In this document: piece by piece, positions 22,501 through 33,469 of the stretch | How the letters are laid out: every line of letters starts with the position of its first letter | How positions within the stretch are numbered: the stretch's first letter is position 1 | Assembly: GCF_043641665.1 (NCBI RefSeq) | Contig: NC_092183.1 | Location: 11,263,001 to 11,327,000, forward strand | DNA: 64,000 nucleotides | Direction of reading: 5' to 3' | Source of the DNA: Enoplosus armatus | Taxonomy: Eukaryota > Chordata > Actinopteri > Centrarchiformes > Enoplosidae | Program-made: the position numbers and the translations under genes | The notes under the pieces: model-generated | Databases searched by the model: none | What the model was told of the DNA's origin: nothing | Seen by the model: the letters and a program-made list of their open reading frames with translations, nothing else

Positions 22501-24771
22501 AAACTATGGCACACTCTCCGCTCGAGTTATTTAGGTCTGTGCCAAAAGAGTCAACAATCATGAATCATAGATCATTCCGCTTTTAAAACCTCGGCATACT
22601 TAGACTTTGCCTTTAACAAATCAAGGTGCTGCAGAAATGAACATACATTGATTTTTTTCTCTCTGTGCTGCACTTGAAAGCGTCATGTTCACATTCTGTA
22701 CATTAAACAGCCATAAACTGAGAGGACAGCTGTTTTTTAACCTCCCAGTCATGAACACAGATGTAAGATCAGAGTCAGTCAGTTCGGTCATGTTCTGTCA
22801 ACAACAATATACGTATAGTCATGTGCACCATCAAATATGAAGTGAGAAGAGAGCTGCTTGTTATAACACTGTTAGATAAAGCACAAAGAGATTTGGTCTC
22901 CTGTAATTATCCGCCCATGTGATGAACACAGGCTGAGAAGGTCACTGATGGTCTGTCCTGGTGGAGTAAGATGTGGATTAAGCCTTAAGTCACACCATCA
23001 TCATGAGTCTTCTACAAGTCATGCTTATAGTGAGCTCATCAATCATAAGACTGCATGTATATGGACCACTTTAAAAATGATTTCTCATATTATTGTAAAA
23101 TTACGCCGTATCTGTTTAACCATCTGGTCTAAAAACCCAAAAGTCTGGAGGGTCAAAACTGTAGAAACTTCAACAGAGACAACTGTCAAGAAAACAATGG
23201 CTCTAAAGTATTTATCTCATTATCAGCACTCCTGACTTCTCTTTGACCTTTGAAACTCGCTGTATCACATTTGACAAGTCAAGTCTGCTGTAAAAGAAGC
23301 CCAATAGTGTGTGGGGGGGAAGTGCACAAAACAAAATCAACTGCTGAGAGATGAGAGCCACATAAATAACACCTCAGAAGCTAATGAGATTACACTCAAA
23401 TAAAGCTGTTTGTGTAAATCCTGTTTATATATGCCGGTGGCACGGCCGGCTGGAAAATCAGAAGAAAGAAATGTGTGTCTGTGATTTGCATCATTCTCAG
23501 TATTACTTCCCCTGTATTGAGTTGAGTTATAGCTTGTGTGCTTGTCTTTGTTCATGTGTGAGCTATGTGTGGCCTAACAATCATTCATCCTCCACTTCAG
23601 CCTCATGACTTACTTCTCTTGATCACTCCATAGTCACGGGATCCCTGTGGGGTAGTTACTCACCCCCCCCCCCCCACCCCCCCCCCCACCCCAACCGCTC
23701 ACCCCTTAATCTTTCCAGAAATTCTGATCTTGTGCCTAAGAAGCAGCACAAAGAGGCTTACACAACATATAGCGTCCATGCACGGTGCCACCTCTCTGGA
23801 ATGCGAGAAGCCTCTGGGGCGATGTTTCCTGACTTGTGGGGAGGATTTTAGTCCCCGCACGCGAAACACACTAGTACAGTATCTTAGACCAGGTTCCAGG
23901 GGGCAGACATGATGCAAGTTTTGCAAACTGGGACAGAAAGCAGCCATGAGGTGTCTGCTCATGTGCTTCCAAATACATCAAATGGAAATATTCTAATTGT
24001 TAGGTGGATTTTCAATATATTTTCACTAAATTCACTACAAAATATCTGCCTTTTGAAACTTTGGGATCTTCAAAAGGCTTTAAATAAACTTTTGTGGGTT
24101 TGTACAATGTTTAGCTGCACAATATGATTTTGTAAAGACAGACCTACAAGTGGGTCAGGCAGAGTATAAAAGGATAATTTTGACTGAATTATGATTTTTT
24201 TGACTCTCCTATGTTAGCTTTAATCTTGCTCAAAATGTGCACTTTCTCATAGCGTAAACCACCACTGGTCCTCTTGAAATATCAGGATAGTCAATAATAA
24301 TGATGGCAGCGAAGATGAAAGAAACGTCCCAAAAAGACGAACAGCAGGGACATTGTGTGGGAATATAACTCACACCGCTGTTTAAGACTCTGGGCAGGAA
24401 TCAGAGGAAAAATGTAGCTTGTTTAGCTTAGCAGGCGTGACAGACTACATAACTGAACTTCAGCTGTTGTGTGACGCTTTGACATATGAGTTTTATAAAT
24501 GAGAGGTGAATTCATATAGGGATATGTTGTGTGTAATGCCTAGCTGGTGAGAAAAACCAGAAAAGACTTTCTGGATTTTTGGAATATGATGATGGACGGA
24601 GGAATTCAATCGACCCTACACACATTGAAAAATCATTCAGGACAGACAGATCAATCAAACTCCTATCAAGCAAAGAGAAAGACAAAGTGGAAGAAGATGG
24701 AAGATAAGGAAGTAAAAAAGTGGATGTGGATGTTTGAATCAAAGATATAAACCATGCCTGTGTTTTCCCGT

Positions 24772-24811
<40 letters not shown>

Positions 24812-25457
24812 GCCAGTTCCCCCCTAACAGTAATCAAATTACACAGTTTACTCAGTCCCTTCACAACCCTGATATCTGTTTGCCAGCGAGGCCAAATGGA
24901 AAGAAACAATGAACCCTTGCAAACTTTGAATGGGTCAAAGTTCAAGCTGGCTGGCTGACAATGTTACAGCAAAATCCAGCGAGTCAGTGTTCCGCTGAAA
25001 TTCACATTACTGGGAAATGTCACTCATAATGTTTCTGGAATCACTTGGCTTTCTTTAAAAGAACTACGCAGATTTGAGCTGGGCCTATATTAAGGTGGGG
25101 TAGGAATGAGGAAGTACAGTTGGCTACCTACAGTGATGGTGACTAGCCAGAGATCTGGGGTAGACTACCAAGATGTTTATCAAGTCATTACTCTGATTAA
25201 CAGGGTGTAAACCTTAAAGCACACAGGACTCAAAACTACTGCAGAATAACAACAAATAGCGATGATTCGCAGAAAAAGGCAAAGCTGTACTCCTTCAAAG
25301 CCATCAAATGAGCGTTTCATTTCCCCTTTCTCCACCCTAGAAAGCCGTAAAGATGAAGTCAAATCTCTGCAGGTGGAGAAATAACGCCGCGACTCACCCA
25401 AAATATCAAGCTGAGGAAGAGGAGGACGGTCTTGGACGTGAAGATCCCGCAGTCCAT
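19587..25457 (-). CDS. tspan36: Tetraspanin, tspan36-like
   Basis: Four-pass membrane protein that organises membrane microdomains. Zebrafish Tspan36 is linked to pigment cells. Seven coding exons, all in frame, encode 246 aa: 25398-25457, 21947-22138, 21617-21691, 21384-21479, 20508-20660, 20165-20248 and 19587-19667. Hydrophobic segments fall near residues 10-33, 52-74, 85-106 and 203-227. The large loop carries the tetraspanin CCG motif (144-146), CC at 170-171, Cys179 and Cys194, plus NYT, NWS, NTT, NNT and NST glycosylation-like sites. GCCATIRESK after TM2 is typical of the TSPAN3 group. The MDCGIFTSKTVLLFLSLIFW start matches tspan36 as I remember it; tspan3 is the closest alternative. 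The first intron is 3.3 kb. The C-terminus ends GYQPLYA, a possible Tyr-based sorting signal. Confidence 0.85.
23661..23696. repeat. C-rich homopolymer tract
   Basis: Runs of C broken by single A, in tetraspanin intron 1. Confidence 0.95.
24775..24806. repeat. (CA)n microsatellite
   Basis: About 15 CA units in tetraspanin intron 1. Confidence 0.95.
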
Positions 25458-25640
25458 GTTGTCTGACGGAGCCGAGGGGACTGAAGGAGGATTGTGGAGT
25501 TGCTGCGGTCCTGTTTTGATCTCGCAGGGCGCTGAGCTGGTCCTGCTGCTGCTGCTGCTGCTGCTTCGGTCACAAGTTTTCTCAATCTGTCCGACTGCGG
25601 TGACTGTGATCACATGGTCACATGTTTCGGGGAGGAGAGA
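25458..25640 (-). promoter_or_regulatory. tspan36: Tetraspanin 5' UTR / promoter-proximal region with CAG repeat
   Basis: Sequence immediately upstream of the tetraspanin ATG is GC-richer than its surroundings. It carries about seven CTG units at 25546-25566, read as CAG on the transcript strand. No in-frame ATG extension with a tetraspanin-like sequence is seen, so MDCG is kept as the start. The transcription start is not identified. Confidence 0.45.
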
Positions 25641-25649
25641 GATGAAACA

Positions 25650-28480
25650 GAGCGAGTCCTCCAGCCTTCCAGCCCCCCCCCCCGCTGGGAAGCTGCGTCA
25701 CATCACGCACCACTAACTCAAAGAGGAGGGGGAAATCCCCACAGAGACATTACAAAGATGTACGAAAGACTTCATAAGAAAAGTAAAACTGAGGCTATTG
25801 TTCAGTATTGAAGGGACTTTATTCTGGCGTTTAATTTCATAGCCTTAACCTTGGGATCCACTTTGATTTGGAAACTGAACTTTTTTTTTTTTTTTTTACA
25901 GTTATTCAGAAGTTATCCATGACACAACAATCATGCCACAAAGCTACTGTATATGTGCACTTATCGACTACGTGATTGAGTAATGTTTTCACAGGAGTTG
26001 CCAGGCTGTCATGAATCTGTGGATCCATTCAAAAAAGTCAAAAAAGGTCACTGGATAACAATGACAGCCCGCTCTTCGGCTCCTCAGCAGTTAATAGCAG
26101 TGACAGAAATTATTATGATCTAATTTGACACAAAGTGGAAATAAATCACAGTGGGCATTTACTGCTATTAAACAATGGCTTCATTAGCACAGTTTCAAAG
26201 GGGGTGGGGGGGCGGTGGAGGCCTTTTATCTGCTCAAGTGAATACCTTAGTTGTATCTCAGAGGTACCGGTAGGCTGAATACTGGTCACTGGAAGTTCGA
26301 GGGAGCACAACACAAGGTAACAGCTGCTCTTCTGACCATGACACATACAAAGATACTTTCCAAATCACAACAGCACATAATCTAAAAGGAGTCACTTATA
26401 AGAAATAAATTCCTTACTTTTTCCTGTAGATGTAACCCTGAACCCTGAACAGTTTCAGTAATTATTTGCTCGAGGAAGTAAAAGTTTTGGTTTAATTATT
26501 AAATTAAACCAATTAAAATCAACAAAATTGAATCCAAGCTGTATACAGTATAGTGTTAAAGAAGGTAAAGGGGCGATTCAAGTTCCCTATCAGATTAGAT
26601 TATTACAACTTTATCTGATCTGATGTGTCTGTTTCATTCTCTGGTCTCCACTTCAGCCCAGTCTCAGGATGGATTTAAAGGTTCCTCCTCATCTACAGAG
26701 AAAAGATTACAGATACTTTTTAATGGGTGCCAAACACACATGACCTTCAGTGGACTTTCAAATGTGGGTCTACTTAAGAGGACACTAACTTGCCAGTGAC
26801 AGGCCAACTGGATTTATATTTAAACAAGTTTTACTCACTCTGTTGTAATATGTAGTGTGCTTGTGTGTGTTTGTATATGTGTGTAACAGGAGGCCGTGCT
26901 ATCAGTGCACCACAGAAGGCAGGACTACATTTGCCAATCTTCTCCCTCACACACACTAATGCACACATTATCTCATATTGATAAAAAGAAAAAAGAAAAA
27001 GACGGAGAAAGCGTGAAAGAGAGACAGAGATAAATTCTCTATGTTTTGAGCAATTTATTCAAGTATTCTCGAAGCAGCATACTGTATGTCCAAAACTGAT
27101 ATTCCACTCCATGTGTCCACTAATCGCCTCCAGTTTAAACAATGTCAAATCGTATCTCAAGCTCGATGCAAATGAAATTCAAAGTGCATTGAAGGCGCAA
27201 TCTGTGACCTTTAAGGACTACCACAACAAATGAATCTAAGTTACGACTGTTTTATTCTGTTGTTAAAGATTTGTTCTCATACATAATGTTTGTAAACACA
27301 TCAGAAAACAGACCTGCATTTATAATCATTCATAATTATTTCTCACCAATAAGTCAAACCATTGAATCATATAATCTATGACAATTCGATCAAAATGATA
27401 TTACTGATGACATGACAAACATGTGAAAGAACACAAAAATGGTTACAAAAAATATAAAGTAAAAACTGTTTTATGTTTAAAATCTGACTGAACTTCATAT
27501 TTCAAATAGTCCTCTACACTATACTAACCTACTATACCGAACATTAGAGCATTTTGTGCTGTTCATGTTCCAAAAGCACTGCAGATTGAAGAAATGCAGT
27601 CGGAGGAATATTCAGTGCAGTGTGATGCCATTGCTTCATTCCTTTGCACTTGATTGAATTAATCTATTTATACGCAGAAGACACAGCTCTTAATGGAATT
27701 ATGAAGTTTTTTTATGGCATTGTGTCCTATAAAATGATTAAAGTGGTTGTCAAACCATAGACTGGCACTTTAACAAGACAGAAACTGGTTTAGAATATAC
27801 ATACATGCATACTAATGTGAGGGCATCCCTCACTTGTTTTTATAAAGAATCAAAAAGTTCAAAAAGACCGGGGAAATTAATCTTAAATTCGTTTCTCCTG
27901 CCGCCCATCCTTACAGGCTGATAACTCTTATTCTGGCTGAGGTCCATCTCCCTCCACACAGAAGAGACATACAGTAGCCTACAATAATATTTTCGCTATA
28001 ACATATAATGACATAAAACATGTTTTGTTATTTAACGTTTTTCACCTCACAGTCTCATTAAAACTGTCCTGCTTCTGTGTTTCAGGAATTCATATCTATG
28101 TTGAGGTCACTATATTTTGGGTCTGCAAGGCAGCTGTGTTTCTTTGGTCATCTTTAAATTAATTTAATTAGCAAAAACGGCTGAAATAAAACGGAGTTTT
28201 GGAGCCAGTATATCAGACACATTATTATTTACGCTTATTTGATTATAAAATTCGGTACTGGATTGTTTAGAGGGTGTATCTTTGTTAAAATGATCAAAAT
28301 TCACGTCTCACGGTACTCTTTACAATTGCCAGCTTGTTATTTAACTTTAACAAACTTTAATATATTTTGTTAAATCCCCAAATAAAAATATAGATATACA
28401 CAGTTAAGAGCACGCTGATTCTTGTGATGTGCCTTTTGTATGGATTTCCAACATTTTACGCAGGAATTTTACAGAATAAT
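25650..28480. other. Intergenic region tetraspanin to histone H1, no gene seen
   Basis: AT-rich intergenic DNA between divergent promoters. It contains a T run at about 25881-25897 and a short G-rich patch at 26200-26220. I see no coding exon, RNA gene or clear transposon. Confidence 0.5.
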
Positions 28481-28491
28481 CCAGCTGGAGA

Positions 28492-28500
28492 AAACACAAA
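28492..28500 (+). promoter_or_regulatory. H1-specific AC box (AAACACAAA)
   Basis: An exact copy of the AAACACAAA element that marks vertebrate H1 histone promoters lies about 160 bases before the H1 ATG. A TATA-like GATAAAA follows at 28578-28584, the expected spacing for an H1 promoter. Confidence 0.75.
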
Positions 28501-28577
28501 CTTTCTCCAGTTTGAGAGGGAGAGAAGAGGCGCACTGTGGCGGCAAGGCTCACTCTACACGGTTCTCATCAGGGCTT

Positions 28578-28584
28578 GATAAAA
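28578..28584 (+). promoter_or_regulatory. TATA-like box of the H1 gene
   Basis: GATAAAA about 75 bases before the H1 ATG and 80 bases after the AC box. Plausible core promoter element inferred by position. Confidence 0.5.
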
Positions 28585-28655
28585 CCTGAACCTGTCAAGC
28601 AGAGATATCACTCTGTGGGTGTCACTCACTTGAACCTGACATTAGCGCTATTACA

Positions 28656-29219
28656 ATGTCTTCTGCTGTGACTACTTTGCCCTTGGCGGTTTCGGCCAAA
28701 TCTCCCAAGAAGAGAGCCAAGTCTCAGAGGAAGAAGACGGGTCCCACAGTGTCAGACCTGATACTGAAGGTCGCGTCCACATCCACAGAGCGCGGCGGCC
28801 TGTCCCTGGCAGCCCTGAAGAAGGCTTTGAAGGCCGGAGGATACGACGTGGTGAAGAACAAAGCCAGAATCCTCACCGCCATCAGGCGTTTGGTGGCAAA
28901 CAAATCTCTGGTTCAAACCAAGGGCACCGGGGCCTCGGGCTCCTTTAAGCTGAACAAGAAGCCCCCCACACCTCGAAAGAAGAAGGTGGTGAAAAGGAAG
29001 CCAAAAGCGAAAAGGGTCAAGAGGGCCAGCGTCACGAAAGCAGCCGCAGGTGCCACTCCTGCAGCCAAGAAGTCACCCAAGAAAAAGAGAAAGGCAAAGA
29101 GTCCCAAGAAAGCAAAGAGACCTGCTGCGGCCAAGAAGCCCAAGAAGGCAAAGAGTCCTAAGAAGGCCAAACGCAGGGTCACCAAGTCTTCCAGGACCAG
29201 GGCTGCTGCCAAGAAGTGA
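28656..29219 (+). CDS. Linker histone H1, intronless variant
   Basis: Binds the nucleosome dyad and linker DNA to compact chromatin. The 187-aa intronless product has a short basic N-terminus, a winged-helix globular domain (about 29-99) with the H1 signatures [16 protein letters not shown] and [11 protein letters not shown], and an about 88-residue Lys/Ala/Pro tail with repeated SPKK motifs typical of DNA-binding and CDK sites. The core is closer to replication-type H1 than to H1.0 or H1.10, but [14 protein letters not shown] is divergent. I found no histone stem-loop in the first 200 bases after the stop; a poly(A) signal occurs 215 bases downstream. This suggests a replication-independent or germline-expressed variant. 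It stands alone, with no core histone genes nearby. The exact orthologue is not assigned. Confidence 0.93.
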   Translation: MSSAVTTLPLAVSAKSPKKRAKSQRKKTGPTVSDLILKVASTSTERGGLSLAALKKALKAGGYDVVKNKARILTAIRRLVANKSLVQTKGTGASGSFKLNKKPPTPRKKKVVKRKPKAKRVKRASVTKAAAGATPAAKKSPKKKRKAKSPKKAKRPAAAKKPKKAKSPKKAKRRVTKSSRTRAAAKK

Positions 29220-29433
29220 AACCTCTCCTAATGAACACTGAATGCTGACCAAACATCTTTCTGGTGGCTCATGTGTGGACTAAACTACTGCATTCATCCT
29301 AAGAAGTTGACTTTGCTTTAGCTATTTTGCAGTTTTTCTACAACACAAAATATTGAACCTGCTGTTTTTACGTGCCTGTCACTGCCACCAGCTGCTGTGG
29401 TCTATTAAGAATTGAATTGCAATTGTTGGAAAC

Positions 29434-29439
29434 AATAAA
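29434..29439 (+). terminator. AATAAA poly(A) signal of the H1 gene
   Basis: AATAAA 215 bases after the H1 stop, in AT-rich sequence, with no upstream stem-loop candidate. Confidence 0.65.
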
Positions 29440-31899
29440 CCCATTCTAATTTATACATTGTGTGTTATTTTACCTCAGTTTTGAACAACAAAAACTTTGA
29501 CAAATATATATATAGCATTTTATATATTACCTGTTTGTGCAATTACTCTGGATAAGAGCACAGTCTGCTGTAGACAATATTAAACTGAGAAAAATCAAAC
29601 TTCATTTAGCCTTTATTGTTGTCAGGCACACATGTTTCAGTCAATGTTTACATTTATGACAAAGTGCATTTTTTGGTTCTAAAACATTACCTTGTCATCC
29701 AACACCACTAAGTTCAGTTCAGTATCTCAGAAAAAAAGTATTCTGTGGTTGAACAGGCAGAGTTCATTTCTATCAAAAAAGTAAAGGTTTTGACTGTGTC
29801 CTAAATGATCCTATTTACTACATAGTGCACTACTTTTACTGTCCGCCATGTTATTTGCGTGTCCATGTTCTGAGTGTGTAAATCTATAGCCTTTAGTATT
29901 TTAGCTAGTGTCCTCAAAAATTCCCCGATGAAAGGAAAGACGTGTCTGCTCACCACTGAGTGGACTGTTGAGTGTCCATTACATAATGAGTACTTTCTGA
30001 GTGAACAAAGAGGTGATTTCGGACACAGTCTTGATTCGCTTGATGCACAGTGACGCAGGAGAACGCCCGGAACGTCTCTGAGTGGCGCTTTTACGCAGCG
30101 TTTACGCACGGGGACCAAGCCGTTTGTTGTGATGTGGCGGACACAAACATCTATTGTGGTCACGAATTGTCGTCTGTATATGAAAGAGAGCCGGTGAATC
30201 TGACATACAATAGCATACAACTTTTGTCTGAAACAGACAGATGCTGGTAAGAGTTTGTGGAAATATAACCTGGATTCGAAACTTAACAGCCTAATACAAC
30301 TTAAAAAGTTTCTGTTTTGTTTTGTTTGCGCCAATTTCAAGTGGAGCTTGATATCGGCAGAATTCTGGGCGGGACCAGACTGCGAGTAAAACAGCAACTG
30401 GTGACACTCGCCAGCTGCTTGCCAAACGCAGCTAATAATCATTAACAACAGCGAGGTTTGGCGGGCGTGACAAGCCGTGAACGTTGACTTTCCTCTTATC
30501 TCCAGCAGAAAAACACACGACAGGGTCTCAGTGCGGCTGAAGCGACAGTTATGTCCGGCTGATGAGTATGGACATACCATCCTCATCTCATCCAAGAGAC
30601 AGGAGATGACATGGTGGTAACTTTGAGGGATTCTGACGTGAGAAACAGTAGAGGTGAAAAGAGAGGTGGGATTTCGACTATACTGCTGATTCAAATCAAT
30701 GAAGAAAATGTGAGAAAAATCATGAAAAAAAGCTATCGTCCCTATTCATACACAACTTTAGCCTTTGGATACTATATGCTGAAGTAATGAGGTCTTGAAC
30801 CCCGTAAAGTGAAGGCCTTCTGTGCAGTATGTGGTGACTCACACGGCTGTGGAGTTCATCAGCTGTATGGTTTCGCGTTGCCATCTACTGGTCGGGCTCT
30901 GCAACCAACCGCAGCCGGTAAGGACTGTTAGCCGGGGAGGTTCACCTCATTTCAGTTTTCATTACGGTCATATTTTACTGTTACAAGTAAAACTCTGGAC
31001 CTACTTTTATAAAATGATGTTCTCCTTGAATGCAACTCAAATTTAACTTGGTGTTTCCCATAAAAAAAAAAAAGACCATAAAATACAGGAGCTCTACTTT
31101 GTAATGAGCTATTTTGGTATAATCCAGCCCACGGGCCTTGCTGTTACTAACTGAAATTCCCAATTGTTACTGGCTCTTTCTCCATTGTCTGGTTTTCATC
31201 CACTATACCTACATTTACCAGGTACCAGAGGAACCAGTAAGTATAGTTTATGTACTGATTTATAAAACGAAATTATACCATAAATTGCGGGCTGTATTAT
31301 AAAGTGTTACTATTATATATAAGTTATAATATAGAGTAGTTATAAGAAAAAAGTATTATTTAATAAAAAAAATGTAATTGTTATTAAATAATAGAACATG
31401 TAGTGCAGATAAATTTGTTTTATTGTTCTGAAAAATCAGTGTCTGTTTTGTTATTTAAGTATTTCTAGACCAGTAATTCAGTCACTTGTCTCCTTTATGA
31501 AGACAGATAGAGGACATGTAGATATGGTTAAACTGGTTATTTTATAATTCTGCAGTTTATTCCTACATGAATTGTTTTTACTCATCTTTTGTAGTTTGCC
31601 AAACGTTCAAGCTTATACTTGATTTGTGGGTGTTGGTGAGGTCAGGTGATGACTCAGTCAGAAACTCTCAGGACACTCCAAGTGATGTACACTCATGTGA
31701 CAGTTTCATGAGAAAACAAAGCCACTTCCCCTTCATTAAGTGGACCTTGTTTTCATGTCTGGTTTTTGTTCCCTTTATTAAGAGGAAGTCAGTGAACACC
31801 TTTACTTTACCTTTACCAATCTTACCAAGTATACCAAGTATAAAAATGTGTGTGAAAAGGAGCATGTAAAGAGCAGAGCAAGTTATTTTTTTACATAAA
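29440..31899. other. Intergenic region H1 to mpeg1 array
   Basis: No recognised gene. About 29800-30030 contains words such as CTACATAGTGCACTA and TTTCGGACACAG that I associate with a common fish repeat. A 297-codon uninterrupted minus-strand frame (29801-30694) spans this and looks non-homologous. A CpG-bearing stretch at 30040-30130 could be a small promoter or island. Confidence 0.4.
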
Positions 31900-32790
31900 T
31901 TGGCATAAATCATAGTAATGACAGTATATAAAACACAGATTTATGATTCTTATCAAAACACCTCCTATTGTAGGGTTTCATAATATTGCTTTTAAACATG
32001 GTTATATTACACTATAAGAAAATAACCATAGTCCTAATTTAGGAAGAGTATTCAGGTAAACCCTTTGACAGGTAATCCCACTTTGGCCAACTGAGTTCTT
32101 TTTTCTGTATATAGCTTATAGTATGTATACGCTGGGGTAAACAAAAATGCGGAATTGCAAATGAAAGCAAAACTTCATCGTGCCCCACCTATTCTTAAAC
32201 AAGATTTTGCTGTATGTTCGTCATATGATAAACTGCATAAGACGAGGACGAACATGGCATGAACCTTATATTCAGTGGTCTTAGCCCTCTCTGACACAGC
32301 CATCATAAAGGTAGCAGTGACCCTCCTGGCATCACAGTTATGGTGATGACGGAAGGAGATAAGAGCTGGGTCAGAGTGGGGTAGACAAAGGCGTAGAAAC
32401 TGGCCAAGCTTAACCCAGAAATTAGTCAGTTGTCTAGTGGACAAAAGGCAGGGGTAGCCTTTGGGGTGATGGGTATGATGGTGCTGGTGGTAGTGGCAGT
32501 GCTCCTGGGGAACTTGAATACATTGTATGAATGTGCCATTCATAAAACATGTAGTTATTTATAAATAGTTTTTTTCTTAACGTTTTGTATCATGCTAATA
32601 AAACTGACAGGATTTAAAAATGTTTGTCAATTAAACTATTCTGCACAGTACATATCTACTAATTCAAGTATACTTTTGAATTGTAACAGTTTGAGTGTTG
32701 GGTGGGGGGAAAATGAGAGGGGGACACAGTGTGAAACTGGACCAAAACATATTGTAGATTACAGGCAAGTTACCCAAACTCCTCCTGTGA
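31900..32790 (+). pseudogene. mpeg1 pseudogene A (5' decayed tandem copy)
   Basis: A shrunken duplicate of the intact mpeg1 gene at 33470. It keeps the proximal promoter (about 31900-32328), the first codons with the start changed from ATG to ATA at 32329, then jumps inside codon text CTCCTGGC to the region matching 35520, skipping about 2 kb. Two in-frame TAG codons follow (a Gln and a Trp codon in the parent). A second, small deletion lies after CTGGCCAA. A third break at about 32512 joins the transmembrane segment directly to the 3' UTR. The shared 3' flank is retained to about 32780. It encodes no pore-forming domain and is non-functional. Confidence 0.9.
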
Positions 32791-33359
32791 GTGCACTGCT
32801 CTGGTGTACATGAAAAAACTCTTGGCAATTTTGTTTTTTTCTCTCACAAAACACGTCTAATGTGTTCGTCTTCAGACTGCATGGTAGTTTCATTTACTTA
32901 CAAAATGTACAGGTTTAGGCAGGTTTTTATGACTTATTACATTATTAGTACTTATTACTTTATTTCACTTTACTTTTCTTATTACCTTTACTTACTTCAT
33001 TTCAACACACTGTGCTTTTATCACCCAAACATGCACTGACTGGAAAATTTTAATCACTTGACGGATCAACATAAATCATAGTAATTGTAGTATATAAAAT
33101 ACAGGTTTATGGCTACCCAAACATCTCCTATTGTAGGTTTCATGATATTGCCCTTAAATGTGGTTATATTATACTGTGAGGTTATTTTTCTGTGATAGAA
33201 AATAAGCATAGTCATAAGTCATAGTCTGAAGAGTATTCAGGTTAAACCCTTCGACACGGCCAACTGAGTTATTTTTTCAGTTAATAAGAAGATCGTAGTA
33301 TATACTTTTGGTAAACAAATGACTTTCAAATGAAAGTAAAACTTCACCCCACCCCACGC

Positions 33360-33469
33360 ATTCTTAAACAAGATGTTCCTGTTTGTCATGTGATAAACTG
33401 CGTGAGAGGAGGAGGAACTTGGCTTGAACCTTATGTTCAGTCATATTAGCCCTCTCTGACACAGCCATC
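33360..33469 (+). promoter_or_regulatory. mpeg1: mpeg1 proximal promoter with ETS/PU.1-like site
   Basis: About 110 bases before the ATG are conserved between the intact gene and pseudogene A. AGGAGGAACTT at about 33410-33420 has the GGAA core of an ETS (PU.1-type) site, apt for a macrophage gene; the pseudogene reads GGACGAAC and has lost the core. The transcription start is unknown. Confidence 0.45.
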
